This document shows, piece after piece, positions 23,601 through 35,849 of a stretch of 64,000 nt of DNA. Made by a program: the position numbers and the translations under genes. Each line of letters starts with the position of its first letter. Position 1 is the stretch's first letter. A model generated the notes under the pieces. It ran no database searches. It saw only the letters and a program-made list of their open reading frames with translations, and was not told where the DNA came from. The stretch lies in contig CM056561.1 of the NCBI GenBank assembly GCA_029721515.1, forward strand, positions 17,900,135 through 17,964,134, written 5' to 3'. This DNA comes from Synanceia verrucosa. Taxonomy: Eukaryota; Chordata; Actinopteri; Perciformes; Synanceiidae.

Positions 23601-26316
23601 GACCCACTTCGACAAGGGAGCCAGCGATGTGAGGGCGCTCATCACACAAAAAAACAGCAGTTTGATGTGTCCTATTATGTGTCCCAGCAAGAGCCATAAA
23701 TAATTGTGACAAGTTTTTTGTTGCGCGTGAAAGTCCTTGACTCTGCCTCCTGTTCCAGCACCTCCTCTCTCGTACGGAGACGCTGCCAAGCACCCCCGAT
23801 GATAGATGGCACAGCGCAGCAAATGACAACGGGATAGATTTTTAGTTTGTGCTTTGGAAGGGATCAGTAATGGTGCTTTGCTGTACAAAGCAATAAAAGA
23901 GAAGGACAAGAGACAGAGGGGGGAGAATGAGGGGAACACACACACAAAAAAAACATCCATCGATGCCGGGGAAGGAAGAATGATGGTCAGTGACGCATGA
24001 TTTTTGGGCGTTTGTGCACTTAGATATATGAAATCAGGGTTTTGTCAAAATGGAATGGCGGCATGGCATTCGGCCACTTGCAAAAAAAAGCACATAAAAA
24101 ATGCATGAAATACACTTTGTGGCATTATATTGTCCACTACTGCTGAAGAAGAATAGTCTTTTTCTTCAAACAATAAAAGAACAAATTGATATACCCCCAG
24201 TACAACTGCATTGTTTTTGTTGTTTGTCTTTACCCCCTGACGAAAAGAGGCTGCATGCAGTTGTTCAGCTATTCATTTGAGCACATTGTTTTTACTCTTT
24301 GTTACTTGCCAAACAGCGATTTCGGACTGCTTAGCAGAGGGGGGAAAAAAATTCTGTGAAAAATCGACACAGACGTTAGATAAAGTACCACCTGCAGGTC
24401 CCGGGTGCCAGGCGGGCAGGATACTGGTAGACAGTATGATCAGTCATGGTAATGAGCATGAGGCTGACATACATGCTTTGAATTATATGACTTTGAGGCC
24501 CTGGCTCCCTCAAACCAGGCCCCCACCATTAGTTCAACCACTCTTTCCTTATCTCAGAGTCAAGCTGTGAAGTTTTAACAGCGCCATCATTCCCCTTTTT
24601 CCTCTCTAAATTGTTCCACCTCCACAGCCAGTACTGCTGAGCAGGAATGCTCACAGAGATAAATTAAGATTGTGTACTTTGACATAATGTGATCTTCAGC
24701 TGAATTTATATCTTTTGCCTGGGTCGCTCAAGTCACCAAGCCAAAGTTTATTTTCCTAAACGTATGAATGACATGAAATGATCCACCGCTGTCAGCGGTT
24801 TCAAGTGATACGACAGCATGTAAAGCATGTTTGTGCTCGTGTTCATCTTCTTTCGGTGACCGCAGACGCATTTGCTAATTGTATTCCGCTTCCTCCGTCG
24901 CAATTATTAATTTCTCTCTTAAGACCACTGCGGCAGTGGCGATCACTCATGTCGCCGCATCCGATAGTTAAGAAGTGGGCTTCCGTAAAAATCCATCATG
25001 TACATCAATGCACATTACTGAGGTAATTAAACAGGAGGTAATACCGCCAGATATCGTAAAATATCAAGGGGCGATCAAACGCCCCTTAGCACTGCACGGC
25101 CTCCGCACACAGGAAGAGCACATTAGAAGAGGGATCAGCTGCAAAAAATAAAAAAAAAATCCAACACACAAATGTAAATGTAATTTGTCTATTTTAGAGA
25201 TTCTGTACCTTACCCTATGAAAAATACTAATTATTTGAAATATACTGATTACAGCTAGCTGAGAAAGTGGCATTAAAATAATTACTTGTGAGCCCTCTCA
25301 GAGTTTGTACATTTAGCACTGCACCACCATTAGGAATAATCTGTCCAATTAAAGGTTGTGTAATTAATTAAGTGCACATTCTGTGAAGAGGAGAGGGGAG
25401 AGAATTTATCAACCTGCTGAAATATGACCTATCTTGTCCAAAAGACTAATATGTTTAAACAAAAGATGAAAATTGATGACAACATTATTTGTAACAAAAT
25501 GCTCACTGTGCAACTATGATGCATCTGCACTTGGATTCGGCTTCGTAGCATTGTCCTCACAAAAACGTGATGATGTATTACCCCCGGCTGCCTGGCAATA
25601 ACTTTCAATGAAGGGCGCTTTGCCTATCTAGTGAAACAGTCTGTTTATTTACACCACTTCACATCTCAGGCCTTCACTGCGAGCATCATCTGCTAGATTA
25701 AGATGTGTTCTCATATGTAGAACTGCAAACAAGGCCTAGATATAGATAGATGTAGTAGTGGTGGCATATGATGTTGCAAGGAACTGAGGCGGTGTTGGCA
25801 CCAAGTTGACATCCTGATACCACCACCCAAAAGTGTAGTAGAGCAGAAAACATCTTGCTGTGCAAAAACCTGTCGGGTCATTTTTGCTATAAGCGAGAAG
25901 ACTTGAGCCAAAGTACTGTGTGTATGTGTATGTGTGCATAGAGTGAGGAGGATGCCAAATGCACATTCTTTCACCTGCCATTACAGTGTGTTGCCAGCTC
26001 TACATATGGCCCAGATCAACACTTTGGGACATGCCTAATGTTGTATATGGTGTGGGCATACTGCAGGGAAAAATGAGGTAAGTAGCAAGTAGCACTTCTG
26101 TGTTAGTGATAGACATTGCAAAATGATTTCAGAAGTAACATAAGAATGTTCTAATGACAACAATAACTACTGTCTGAGACACTGATGTAGTGTTTCTGTG
26201 CTTTAAAAGTTAGACAAGGTGACTCTGAGAGCACCTTGGATGGTCCGCAATAATGCAGAGCACTGAAACCAGGCTGGATCATATAATCTGGTTGTAGAAC
26301 TGCAGCAGAATCAGAC
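20658..26316. other. Intergenic desert; candidate regulatory stretches only
   Basis: No exon or full mobile element is recognised over 5.6 kb. Noted features: a GC-richer block at 22930-23240, C-rich sequence at 23385-23450, and a TAATTAATTA cluster at 25346-25372. The minus-strand frames at 23368-23960 (153 and 140 aa) lack recognisable domains and overlap each other, so they are not called. Whether any part is conserved cannot be judged from one sequence. Confidence 0.35.
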
Positions 26317-26573
26317 CAGATGCTGTATATAAAAACAGACGGTGATGTCACCCATTGCTGTGATTTTTGAAGCCTCAGATTTGGCCATTTTGATTGTCGC
26401 CATCTTGTTTTTTGGAGCCAGAAGTGACTCATGTTTCCAGTGTTTACTGAAGTAATAAATCAAGTGAGGAGTAGGGTCATATGGACCTCTGTACAGACTT
26501 CTTTTTGCAACTAGAGGAGTCGCCCCCTGTGACTTCATTTAAGCTATGTCCACAACTTTTATACAGTCTATGA
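26317..26573. mobile_element. Short inverted-repeat element (fish MITE-like)
   Basis: The left end has ATGCTGTATATAAAA and the right end TTTTATACAGTCTATG, which are approximate reverse complements. Internal words (GGTGATGTCACCCATTG, TTTTTTGGAGCCAGAAGTGAC, GAGTCGCCCCCTG) are typical of an abundant fish dispersed repeat. Target-site duplications were not convincing. Confidence 0.6.
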
Positions 26574-29543
26574 TCTTGCGCCACCACATGGAATCCAATC
26601 TTCTTCTTGCTTTATTGAAGTAGCCAATCCCGACCCATGCTGCTTTGTACAGCCCTATTAGCTCTGTTAGCACACGCCGCCATGTTGAGAGCCATGTGGA
26701 AGCAATAGCAATACACCCAGTATCACACCATTAAATATTCACTGGAGTCAGCGTGACACAATGTTACAGTGTTATTTGTTGTTTCTCATCATTTATTGAC
26801 AGGTAATCAGAAAATCTGATTTCCAAACTGGATTACTCAAAGCCTGGGTTACCAACTAAATGGAAAATACTGAGAAAATATCAACCATAAAGAATTGTTG
26901 CTATGAAGCTGTTTGCTTTCAGGAGCATGTGATCCTAAAAGATCAGTTGGTTGTTATGTGTCTGTTGTCACTGATACAACACTGATAACTGAATCTGTAG
27001 GTAATGTGAGAAAGTTTATGATGAAGCTGAAAAAAGGTATCATGTCCTGTGCTGAAGCACCAAGTGACACCTGTACAAAGCACAGAAAGAGAGGAATAGG
27101 ACCATATTATGGGAAGGTTTTCTGTTGCGTAAGTGATTTCACCCCGGCAGGTAATAGTTTGAGCTCTATGAGCCCCGTGGCCCCAGTGTGCTGGGTGGTG
27201 GAGTGCAGTGCACCACCGCACCTTCCCAAACTGCCATCCAGCTGACAGCTCCGAGCCGAGGGAGAGAGGAGAGGCAGACATAAATCCTATGTCCTATATA
27301 AAAAGAAATACTATCCGTGTCAAGGAAAGGTGGGATGCCCTAAAATGAATGATAACAGACTCATTAAAAATAACGGCCGCCTAAATGATAAATAGCTCGC
27401 CTCCTGAAAAGAGCTCAGGACAATGGCTTTAACAAATTAACACTGCAGTGCTCTGCCTGAAGGTGTTGTTGCCCCTCTTCTCTTTCACCAAAGTATCAGC
27501 CAGTGATAATAAAACTGTATCTAGTTCACCAGTATGGCCGTCACACTCCTTTGTGGAGAACTTAACAACCATTAACATATCCTACCTATCCGCAAAAGTG
27601 AATATTTTGAATATCTGGTTGTGGTAAAACACGCTTTTAAGGAAGTTATTCAAGCGCGAAATAAAAACAACTTACTGTAAACCGCTTTAATTTATTCCAC
27701 ATCAGCTGGCATTTGCAAAACGAAAGCCTAACAAGGATGCTGCCGGGCTTGGCACTACAAACAGACCACGATTAAGCATGTAAACCTGGCACCATGCTTT
27801 AAAAACCAATAGCCAGTGTCTGAGATGGATTTCACATTCCTAATGACGACAGTAAATTAAGCTGAACTATCTCTGCATGTTCAAGACTGTACACATCTTT
27901 TCTGGACTGTAAAAAGAAAAAAAAAAAAACTCCAGCCAACATTTGCCCAGTATAAACATTTACATCTGTGTGACATAAACAGATTCCTCCGCTGTAAATA
28001 GTGCGGAGAAGAGACAGAGCCTGGGCTTGTCGGAGGGAATGAGAATGAGGAATGGATGACTCGTGTGAGTTGCTGACTTCTGAACTGATGGACGTCCACT
28101 CCAGAGCAAACTTGACGGGAGCAGATGTGTCCGTGAGTGCACCCTCTCCCTGTCTCCTCCATAAACACTGGCATTCCACATGCATGAGGACACTATTTAG
28201 CGAAAGCTTCATCAAGAATTTCAAAGACCTGCAATGACAAGACATATGTGTCTCACCCAGAACAGTGTGTGTTTTTTTTGTGCTGCCATGAATCATGAGA
28301 ACTTTTCTGTTTGGAACACAGATGCATGCAGTCAGATTCGGTGTGCGACATGGACAGCTGACTGTGGGTCCTGAGCTCAGGTTGGATGTTGTGCAGGGAA
28401 TGTGGTAGTGACAACTTTTTAAGTTCGGCATTTAGCTTCTGGCGAGCCTTCAGAATACATGGGATGGCAGCCTAGTTCGTGGCATTTTAATTCCAGTCTC
28501 AGTTCAAGCATTGGCCAGTACAGCCAAAGCTCTCATGTCTGTTTGTGCAAACCTGCTCTGAGGACAGATACAGTTAGCAAGGCTTTGATCCAGCTCAACA
28601 GCGTGGTGCCAATACTATCTGCTCACCACATATGTACTTGTGTTAATATTTCACAACAAGTTTGATTTAAATTTGGCAATTTCGCTAAAGATCTTTTCAC
28701 TGTTTATCCGGCTGGGCTCATATGTTGTGGCCCCTGTGCTTTCATATTGAACTTACCTTTATGTCTTGACACCCAAAACAAATCTAATCTGTCTGTAAGG
28801 GATTCACCCAGTCTGTGTTCAGGGGAGTGGACTGGGGGACTTCTCACTACAGCAAGCAACAAACAAAATCCAGCCTGAGTAGGTCATCATCTGTGAGCTC
28901 TGAACTGTTGTTAGGTGTGCAGGATGCATGCTTACAGGCCATGCATGTGGTATGTGTCTGAGTAGCACTATTCCGAATGCTCAGCTACTACTTTTTAATT
29001 GCTTCTTGGAGCGTGAAATAATACACCACATTGCTTTTAAGTGTGGCTCCCTTCATCCAGTTTTTTTTCAGTTTGCATCGAAGTGTGAAGCAAGAAATCT
29101 CTGCCTGTCTGTGTATCCTTTGCATTTCTTGAGAACTGCTCATCTGATGTACTTCAAACAGTTCTCGACATAAACACCCTTGCTTGATCAAACCAAATGG
29201 CAAAGCAGTCCAAGCGGGCATGAGCCCCCTACAATGCTGACTTTGAGTAACACTGCGTGTCTTATTCACGGGATGGTGTAGTGGTCTGGGGGGCGTCGAT
29301 GACATCTTGCTTTACTTTTCACTCTAACTGGCAATGTTGTTTTTAGCAGTAGAAGAAGTAGGCTACTCAAAACATTTTACTGAAGTGAAACTCTTAACTA
29401 TTAATAGTAAAACTATTAACACAATACGTAAAAGTCCCTAAATGTAAAAGAGAGGCATTATCAGCACACTATTTGAATTTCTGTTCATTCAAAATGAATC
29501 TTTCAACTCTAGTATGATGCTATGTTGTGTTATATATAATATG
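26574..29543. other. Intergenic, nothing recognised
   Basis: The 199-aa minus-strand frame at 27832-28431 is the longest open frame of the window. Its translation has no recognisable domain, is Cys/Ser/His-rich in the manner of random frames and includes a poly-Phe run encoded by an A-tract. It is not called. No splice-supported exon was seen. Confidence 0.4.
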
Positions 29544-30598
29544 TAGGGCTGTCAATCGATTACATTTTTTTTAATCGGGTTAATCACAGGTTATTGTGGA
29601 TTCATTTTGATTAATCATGATTAAGTATCATTCATTTTTAAGAAAGAAGGGAATATATCTGTACTGAACGTGTTTATTAAACACCTTCAGCAGTCACTGC
29701 TGCTGTGCTGTTAACCACCATGTGCAATAGAATTTATTTATTCTGTACGTAGTCTAATATCCAGTGCAATACATTTGTACCTGTATCTTTTAGACTTAAT
29801 TTGTATTTACATTCTAAGACATATATACTTATACTACTTTTCATACTTATTTCTAATTTTTATACTTATTTTATTGTGGTACACTGAAAAAGGAGAAGCT
29901 CTACAGTTTGGTTGCAATGACAATAAAGGTCATTCTATTACTCCAGTTTCAACAACTCAACTTGAAACAACTGAACAATGTTTTGTCTCTTAGATTTAAA
30001 CAATCATTTATCCACAATCAACCATTGTTCGTCTATCTGCTCCACTATACTTGGTCATCAGGGTTAAACGATGTGCTGAGTCACCTCCATATGGAGACTA
30101 TAGAAGTGGATATTTAGCGACTGTAGCAGCTCCTAAACTGCTCAGGAAGCCTCGATCGGCAACATGTGAACATCAGAGCCACCATAATGAACAATGAGGG
30201 GGATTGATGGAGTTTATTAGTCGATACAAGTCAAACATTGAATGTTTTTAATCAAAAAGCTGCGTCGTTGTTCACAGACAGACAAAGTGTCTCGGTGTGG
30301 ACCAACTACTGAGGCGCATCATTTCGTCTGTTAGAGGTCTGCAGTGACTCAGAGGCTCTGTAGCCTCCACTGAGACGAGAAGCTGAAGTAGAAAATAGTC
30401 TGGTTATTTCTGCTTCCTGTCTCTACTGGATCAACTGACCATTTGTGCCGCTAACTCTACTTGGACCAACCAGCTGAAATGAGTTGGAGACATTCAGAGT
30501 CATTCTGCACTGCTGATGGGTTAATTGTGTTAACATGTTAATCAAATCAATTATGAGGACAGATTAATCCACGTTAACACGCTAATTTGACAACCCTA
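29544..30598. mobile_element. Complete non-autonomous hAT-type element (1055 bp) with 8-bp target duplication
   Basis: The element begins TAGGGCTGTCAA and ends TTGACAACCCTA, 12-bp terminal inverted repeats with one mismatch. It is flanked by ATAATATG (29536-29543) and ATAATATA (30599-30606), an 8-bp target duplication with one difference, as expected for the hAT superfamily. Sub-terminal regions are rich in TTAATC/GATTAA words. No transposase is encoded, so mobility would need a protein supplied from elsewhere. Confidence 0.8.
29875..29940 (+). repeat. Retroelement-like 3' tail words nested in the hAT element
   Basis: The stretch includes TTGCAATGACAATAAAGG followed by TCATTCTATT, resembling the terminal segment of fish LINE or SINE copies that end in AATGACAATAAAG. 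It could be an older insertion captured by the hAT element, or part of its own sequence. Confidence 0.3.
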
Positions 30599-30606
30599 AT
30601 AATATA

Positions 30607-33600
30607 TTGTTGTTATGTTGTGTATAAAACTTAACTGCAGTGCTGGTAAGTGTGCTACTACAATGTTTTCCTTTGAAGTATAAGTACTCAGCAAGTAGTA
30701 TACATGGGAGTTAGATTTTTGAACTAACTGCTTTGGTGCCTTTTGTGAGTAATTTCAGGGTGTGGTGAGCTAGAATGGGATCATAATTCAATAATTTTCA
30801 TATTTAAACAAAATAAATCTATAGCTGTTGGGGCCCTTCAGTAAATTACTGTAGCATTCTATTCAGTATTGACATCTAAGACTGGAAATGTCACCTCTAA
30901 ATGGACAGAAAATGAGAGTCAGGTATGTACAGTACTGTGTACATTTAAATGTGCTTGCTCTGCTAACAAACAATGACCCTGTAATCTCTGTAATGTTTTC
31001 AAACCAAAGTCGTTTAAAGAAAACGGCAGTTTGAGTGAAGTTGCGGACGAGAGTTGCAAGGCAGGATGATGGGGGCTTCTGGGCAATTCGAGCGTTCACA
31101 CCGCTTGATTATACATAGCAGGGACGCTGTGATAAGGCTTCATTGAAATTTACAACAAGCAATCTCTACCATATGGACTCACCAAATGGAGATCACAGAC
31201 TGGCAAACGCAATCAGCTTTTTAATTAACAGAATTAACAGTGCGATGTTAAACCATAATGACAGCCATAAAAACAGTTGATGTGACAATCAAAGTGCACC
31301 AAAAACATTCATAACCATTATTTTCATTAGTCTGAGGGAAAGACAATGGCAGTGAGTGGGGTTATATTAGAGCGGGATCTCAGACCCCCCTGTAATCACA
31401 CTTGAATTAGCTGCAGATAGCACGAGTGCTCCAGTAAGCTATAAAACACGGGGTCACAGAGAAAACACTCATTTGGGTTTATCTTGGACACTTCATTTGA
31501 TGTTGGCCCATTCTCTGAAGGACCGAGTGTTGTCAGAAGCAATAAACATCCAGCATTTTGAAACGTTTCTGAGTGTGAGACGAGGCCCAAATCTACAAAG
31601 TTGGCTGATCCACTGAGATTCATCTTCCAAACTGCCGTTTCAGAGGATCTGATCAGCAGCTGAAAGTCTTTGGCAGAACATAGCTGTTTATTGACCATAA
31701 AACATGTGCGTGCACACATAAAAAGCACAAACACACACACCCACGCGCTTGCACTCGCACTAATACTAGTGCACACACACACACACAAACAAATAAACCA
31801 CAGCAAGGGCCATACCCCCGGCAACAGCACACAAAAGAAAGTCAAATTATTAGAAATAATGAAAAGCCATCAATAAGAATTCTGCAGAGACTCATTTCAT
31901 TCTGTTTTCAACAGCGCTTTTCAGCCCATTATTTTCTGTAAATGTTAACATCGCCAAGCCTGCCTATTGATTCTATTATTTTTGACCTTGCATTAGTGTC
32001 GGCTAATCTCGCATGCTATAAAATTTCATTTCATAGTGAAAAATACTCCAAGGCCCTAAGGGTGAGTTATACACAGGTTGCGGCACCCGTGGGATTCATA
32101 AGTGCACATGCGGGTAAACAAACCGTACATTTAATGTTTCTTAGATGAGTGAGCAGCACTGGGGGTTTCATTTCTTCCTTAAACCTCAGGATTTTTTTTT
32201 GTTCCTTTTCTTTTCTGTGAGGTGGCACAAAGTGAGGGTTAGGTGGAGAGGCTCATTCAAAGATGAATGCGTGCATCCTCCAAAACGATATTGTATTTTC
32301 AGTCCTGTACACAGGCCTGAGAGGAATGCTGATCCACTGAAGCCAAATACCTTCTTTTTTTCTCATTTCTCCAACACATGTATGAGGCTCCGTGAACAGA
32401 GTAAAATTTTTTGAGCACATTCAGGAATGACCCAAGCTTGACCTGGATGAAGCAGCAGACACAATTTGTTCAATATTATATTCAATTGGCACACAATGAT
32501 ACTCAGTAGTAAAAAATATTACAGAAGTTTTGTGTTGGGTTAAGTTCATGTATTTTAATCCAGGGGCAGGTATTACAAATCTGCTTCAGTTTTAAATGCT
32601 GTTTTAAATGAGTGTGGCACTGCTACATGCTACACTTACAAATAAACATAACAAATAAAACAATTGTCTAAATGTCTGATGAGCTTGACAGATAAGCAGA
32701 GAAATAAATCAGGCATCATTTTTAGAGCTACAGTGATTCATACAGTGATTATAACTGAAGACTAATAATATAAAAAAATAAATTAGTAATGCATTTAAGT
32801 TCATAGACAACAATATCCTGTTGGCGCTAGTGTTTTCTAGCAAATAGGAGAGCAGTGGTTTAGTCATATCCACAGTATTTTGGAAGCTAATAAATTCTTG
32901 TCAAAAAAAAATAATTTTTAAAAGGGTTCATGTCATGCCTATGCTTTAATATTACAAGACATTATTTTATTTATTTTGATATTGTATTTGAATATACCAT
33001 ACACTCACGTCTGTGCTGATACAAAATTCAAGACTAGAACATTGTAAATAATGTATATAAAAATATGAACCAAGTAACCATAGTAAAACTGAGCAGATAA
33101 CCAGTTGAACAAGAGCAAAACAATATTACAATATCTTTAATAACTTCCTAACTGCTCACTCATCAGCATAATCCAGATTTCAGCTATTTGTCTGTATGCT
33201 CATTCCCAACACTAAACATGTGCAAAGTTGGTTTTATATTTATTTATTTATTTTTAGTTTTTGAGTATTTCAGTATTTTCAACTTTGCTGTACATATTGT
33301 CCTATGGACACAATACAAAGACCTTGTTTCCCTTTAATGTACCTTCCTGAGAGACAGCTGCAGTGCTGCACAAAGAAGGCAACTGGAGTAAATGCAGAAA
33401 TAAGAGCACTTTCCCTCTTTAACTCAAATTCACTGAAGTATATTATAATAGTTTTAGGCATGATGCCAAATGTGGGCAGAGCTGTGTGAGCATTATGCAG
33501 AGGAGCTGAACTCCTTTATGAGGCATCCTAAACATCCTAAAATAAAAAAAAAAAATCTGTATTTGAATTTAGGATGAACTGAACTGGAGGGTCTGTATGT

Positions 33601-33949
33601 ATTTTGGATTAGGTTATACAAGTAGCTTGTAACATTTCCTGCTTTTGTTTAAAAAAACTCTGCCTGATCATCTTCCTGATGGCTAGTGCTTGTGCAAACT
33701 TTGCTCTACTATAAATTTGTTCATCCAGTATTCCTGGAGGATGTCGTGAAGTGTTAACTTTCTTTTGCATATTATCATTCCAATATTTTCACTGCAGGGA
33801 CTGCAGGTTCGATACAGACCAAACAGACTGTTTGGACAGAAGGTCTGAATGGTCAGCTGAACAATATATTTTTGTTCCAGAGCAAAAAAAAAAGTTAGTT
33901 TTCTTATTTTTTTGTCCAGAAATGGACATGCCAGGAAGATAACTACACT
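30607..33949. other. Intergenic AT-rich desert, nothing recognised
   Basis: CA-rich patches at 31728-31790 account for the open frames there. The 32450-33300 part is notably AT-rich, with repeated TTTA words at 33238-33255. No exon is recognised. Confidence 0.4.
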
Positions 33950-34640
33950 CAAAAACATGGGAAACATGGATGTTTGTGCATCGTGCAGCAGCTGAATCAG
34001 ATGCTCCTCAGTTTGAGGACAGCAAACTTCCAAAGGGAAAAAGGGGCTTGAGCACACAGATTGATTTGCAGCCTTTAATAATGCAAAATAACTAATATTT
34101 GACGCTACTGTATCTTCATCAGAGTTAAAATGGACAAAGACGTAAAGCAAACAAATGCAGTAGAACACATAGAACAAAACAAAAGAATGTGAGAAGGAAG
34201 AAAGACACAAGCACTGCATCCATCAAGTGTAATAAATTAGAGGAAACATGACACATTCAGTACTTCACTCAGGCCAAAAGGCTCAACTGTGTTAAGAATG
34301 TGAATCCAATATGCCTCTCTGCAGTGCAGTATGTTGATAATGTCACCACCTCAAGGAGAGCGGGACATTTCCTTCTCTTACCCCAGAACTTAATGAAATA
34401 AAGCTCTTTTAGTTTGTCCAACATACACCAGAACACAGGGACAATTCAGCGTGGAGACAACATGTGTGCTGCTGCAGTTCATGAAAGATTTAATGACATG
34501 TTTTTTTTTTGGGTTTTTTTTTTGAACCAGTATGTGGTTGTGGACCATTTTGTGTCGACACAGTTGGAAAAAGGCCTGTTGGTTGATGAGCAGCCAAGAA
34601 ACAGAGGTTTAAGTGGATTACTAGTGTGAGAATGAGCTAA
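33950..34640 (-). mobile_element. Decayed Penelope-like element: GIY-YIG endonuclease end and 3' region
   Basis: On the minus strand (34490-34405) a frame reads KSFMNCSSTHVV, then NCPCVLVYVGQTKRALFH. This is the Cys-containing start of the GIY-YIG endonuclease domain found at the C-terminus of Penelope-like retroelements. Nearer the end (34349-34237) another frame reads GGDIINILHCREAYWIHILN and closes with VSCFL and TAA, the usual C-terminus of this family. The two blocks are in different frames with most of the domain lost between them. Downstream (34230-33950) lies the element's 3' region with CTGATGA at 34122-34116. The reverse transcriptase was not found. Boundaries are approximate. Confidence 0.72.
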
Positions 34641-35249
34641 ATGTGATCAGTGGAAGCACTGGGTTCATTGATATCATGTTACGAGTACCCCGATCAATTG
34701 AACAATATTAGTTCTAATTAATTTGATTGGTGGATCTATAAAGGCAGATCAGATGAGGCAAAATACGCAAGATAATTTACTAAAATGGCTTCAGTGGAGT
34801 TATGATTTGAGTCTCTACAGCTCCTTTCACATGGCGTGTTCAAGGTTAGGCAGTTGTGATGTTATTCTGCCTCCCTGTCAAATGCGAAGACTTGCTTTGT
34901 CCAGCAGGCAGCAACTTGTTTTATTTTCATTTTACATACTTTTTATTCAGATTTGTTCAGTGCTGCCTTGGTTGACAGTTTAATTGATTTTTGTGAGTTT
35001 CGTGAACAGAGATCAACAGCTGCTGCAGAGACTGTTCTGATTGGGTGATTTGCACATTGAAATCTTGCAAATGCCATGAAGAACACCAGAAGGGACAGAG
35101 GATTATGACTTTTTCCCCACAGATTATCTGTCTCATGCACTACTGTCAGGATATAAAGCCAGATCAACTATCAGTATCGGGAGATATCCTGTGAGGAAGT
35201 AGAGGTAGCTTGTTTTCTTAACTCTGATAAGCCAGAGAGATGTACGTTG
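34641..35249. other. Intergenic, nothing certain
   Basis: The segment 35150-35249 (AGATATCCTGTGAGGAAGTAG and following) may be part of a second dispersed fish repeat adjoining the helicase-bearing element, but no termini are clear. Confidence 0.3.
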
Positions 35250-35845
35250 TGGGGTAGCCTGGCTGTAGCCCTCTGTAATCTTCCACTCAATTATCATCTC
35301 CCTGCGGGCTACGTCTGGGTTTGATCTCCTTGGACTCGATCTCTCAGGATGATTTCCATCCTGGCCAATCAGCAAATGGTGCGGGAGGGAGGAAGTCGGG
35401 TGTTAACGATGACATCGAATGCGCAGCATTTGCGTTGTAGTCTAGCTGGTTGTAATTTGGTAATGGCGGCTGAGACGGAAGTGAAGGAAGCCATTCTATC
35501 CATTTTGGCTGGGCTCCCAAATATTCAGCAATTGAAGTCAGAGCAAGAGGAATGTTTAACCAGTTTTATTACTGGCAAAGATGTCGTGGCTTTATTCCCC
35601 ACGGGGTTCGAGAAAAGTCTTATTTTTCAGTTAGCTCTGTTAGTGGTGAAGGAGTTGGCTAGCCTGAATGCTCGCGGCGCATTACATACGTCATGACCAA
35701 ACGTTAGCGATTGGGTAAAATCAGATCCATTCGTTTCAAAATTCAACAGAGTTCACGCCTCCCGTCTGAAATCGGTTCTCAATGGAGGAATGCCAGACCC
35801 TCTGTACGATAGTACGAGGGTCTGGTAAGACCAGGCTCACTGTGG
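35250..35845 (+). mobile_element. Small mobile element carrying a RecQ-like helicase fragment
   Basis: The left end (GTAGCCTGGCTGTAGCC) and the reverse complement of the right end (GTGAGCCTGGTCTTACC) share an imperfect terminal motif. The 9-mer TGTGGGGTA occurs just outside or at both ends (35248-35256 and 35841-35849) and may be a target duplication. Near the right end CCAGACCCTC (35793-35802) and GAGGGTCTGG (35816-35825) form a perfect 10-bp hairpin with a 13-nt loop. The superfamily is not assigned. Confidence 0.5.
35463..35696 (+). pseudogene. RecQ-family helicase N-terminal fragment with altered Walker A
   Basis: From ATG 35463 the frame reads MAAETEVKEAILSILAG, then LKSEQEECLTSFITGKDVV, then ALFPTGFEKSLIFQLA. 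This is the order of RecQ motif 0 (the Q residue in LKxEQ) and motif I (Walker A) as found in repeat-borne RecQ/WRN-like sequences of fish. The Walker A has FEKS where the family has FGKS, so the P-loop glycine before Lys is lost. The frame ends at TGA after 77 codons, without motifs Ia-VI. It is a truncated, probably non-functional copy. The frame is open 38 codons upstream to another ATG (35349), but the family-like part starts at 35463. Confidence 0.68.
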
Positions 35846-35849
35846 GGTA

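Noticed and set aside
23368..23960. Two overlapping minus-strand frames (153 and 140 aa)
   Set aside because: They occupy the same DNA in different frames, lack domains and one ends in a Gly/Arg tract from a C-rich stretch.
27832..28431. Longest open frame of the window (199 aa, minus strand)
   Set aside because: No recognisable domain, a poly-Phe run from an A-tract, and no splice or promoter context; a chance frame.
33683..34219. 178-aa minus-strand open frame
   Set aside because: Lies downstream of the stop codon of the Penelope-like element and partly in its 3' region; its translation has no family resemblance.
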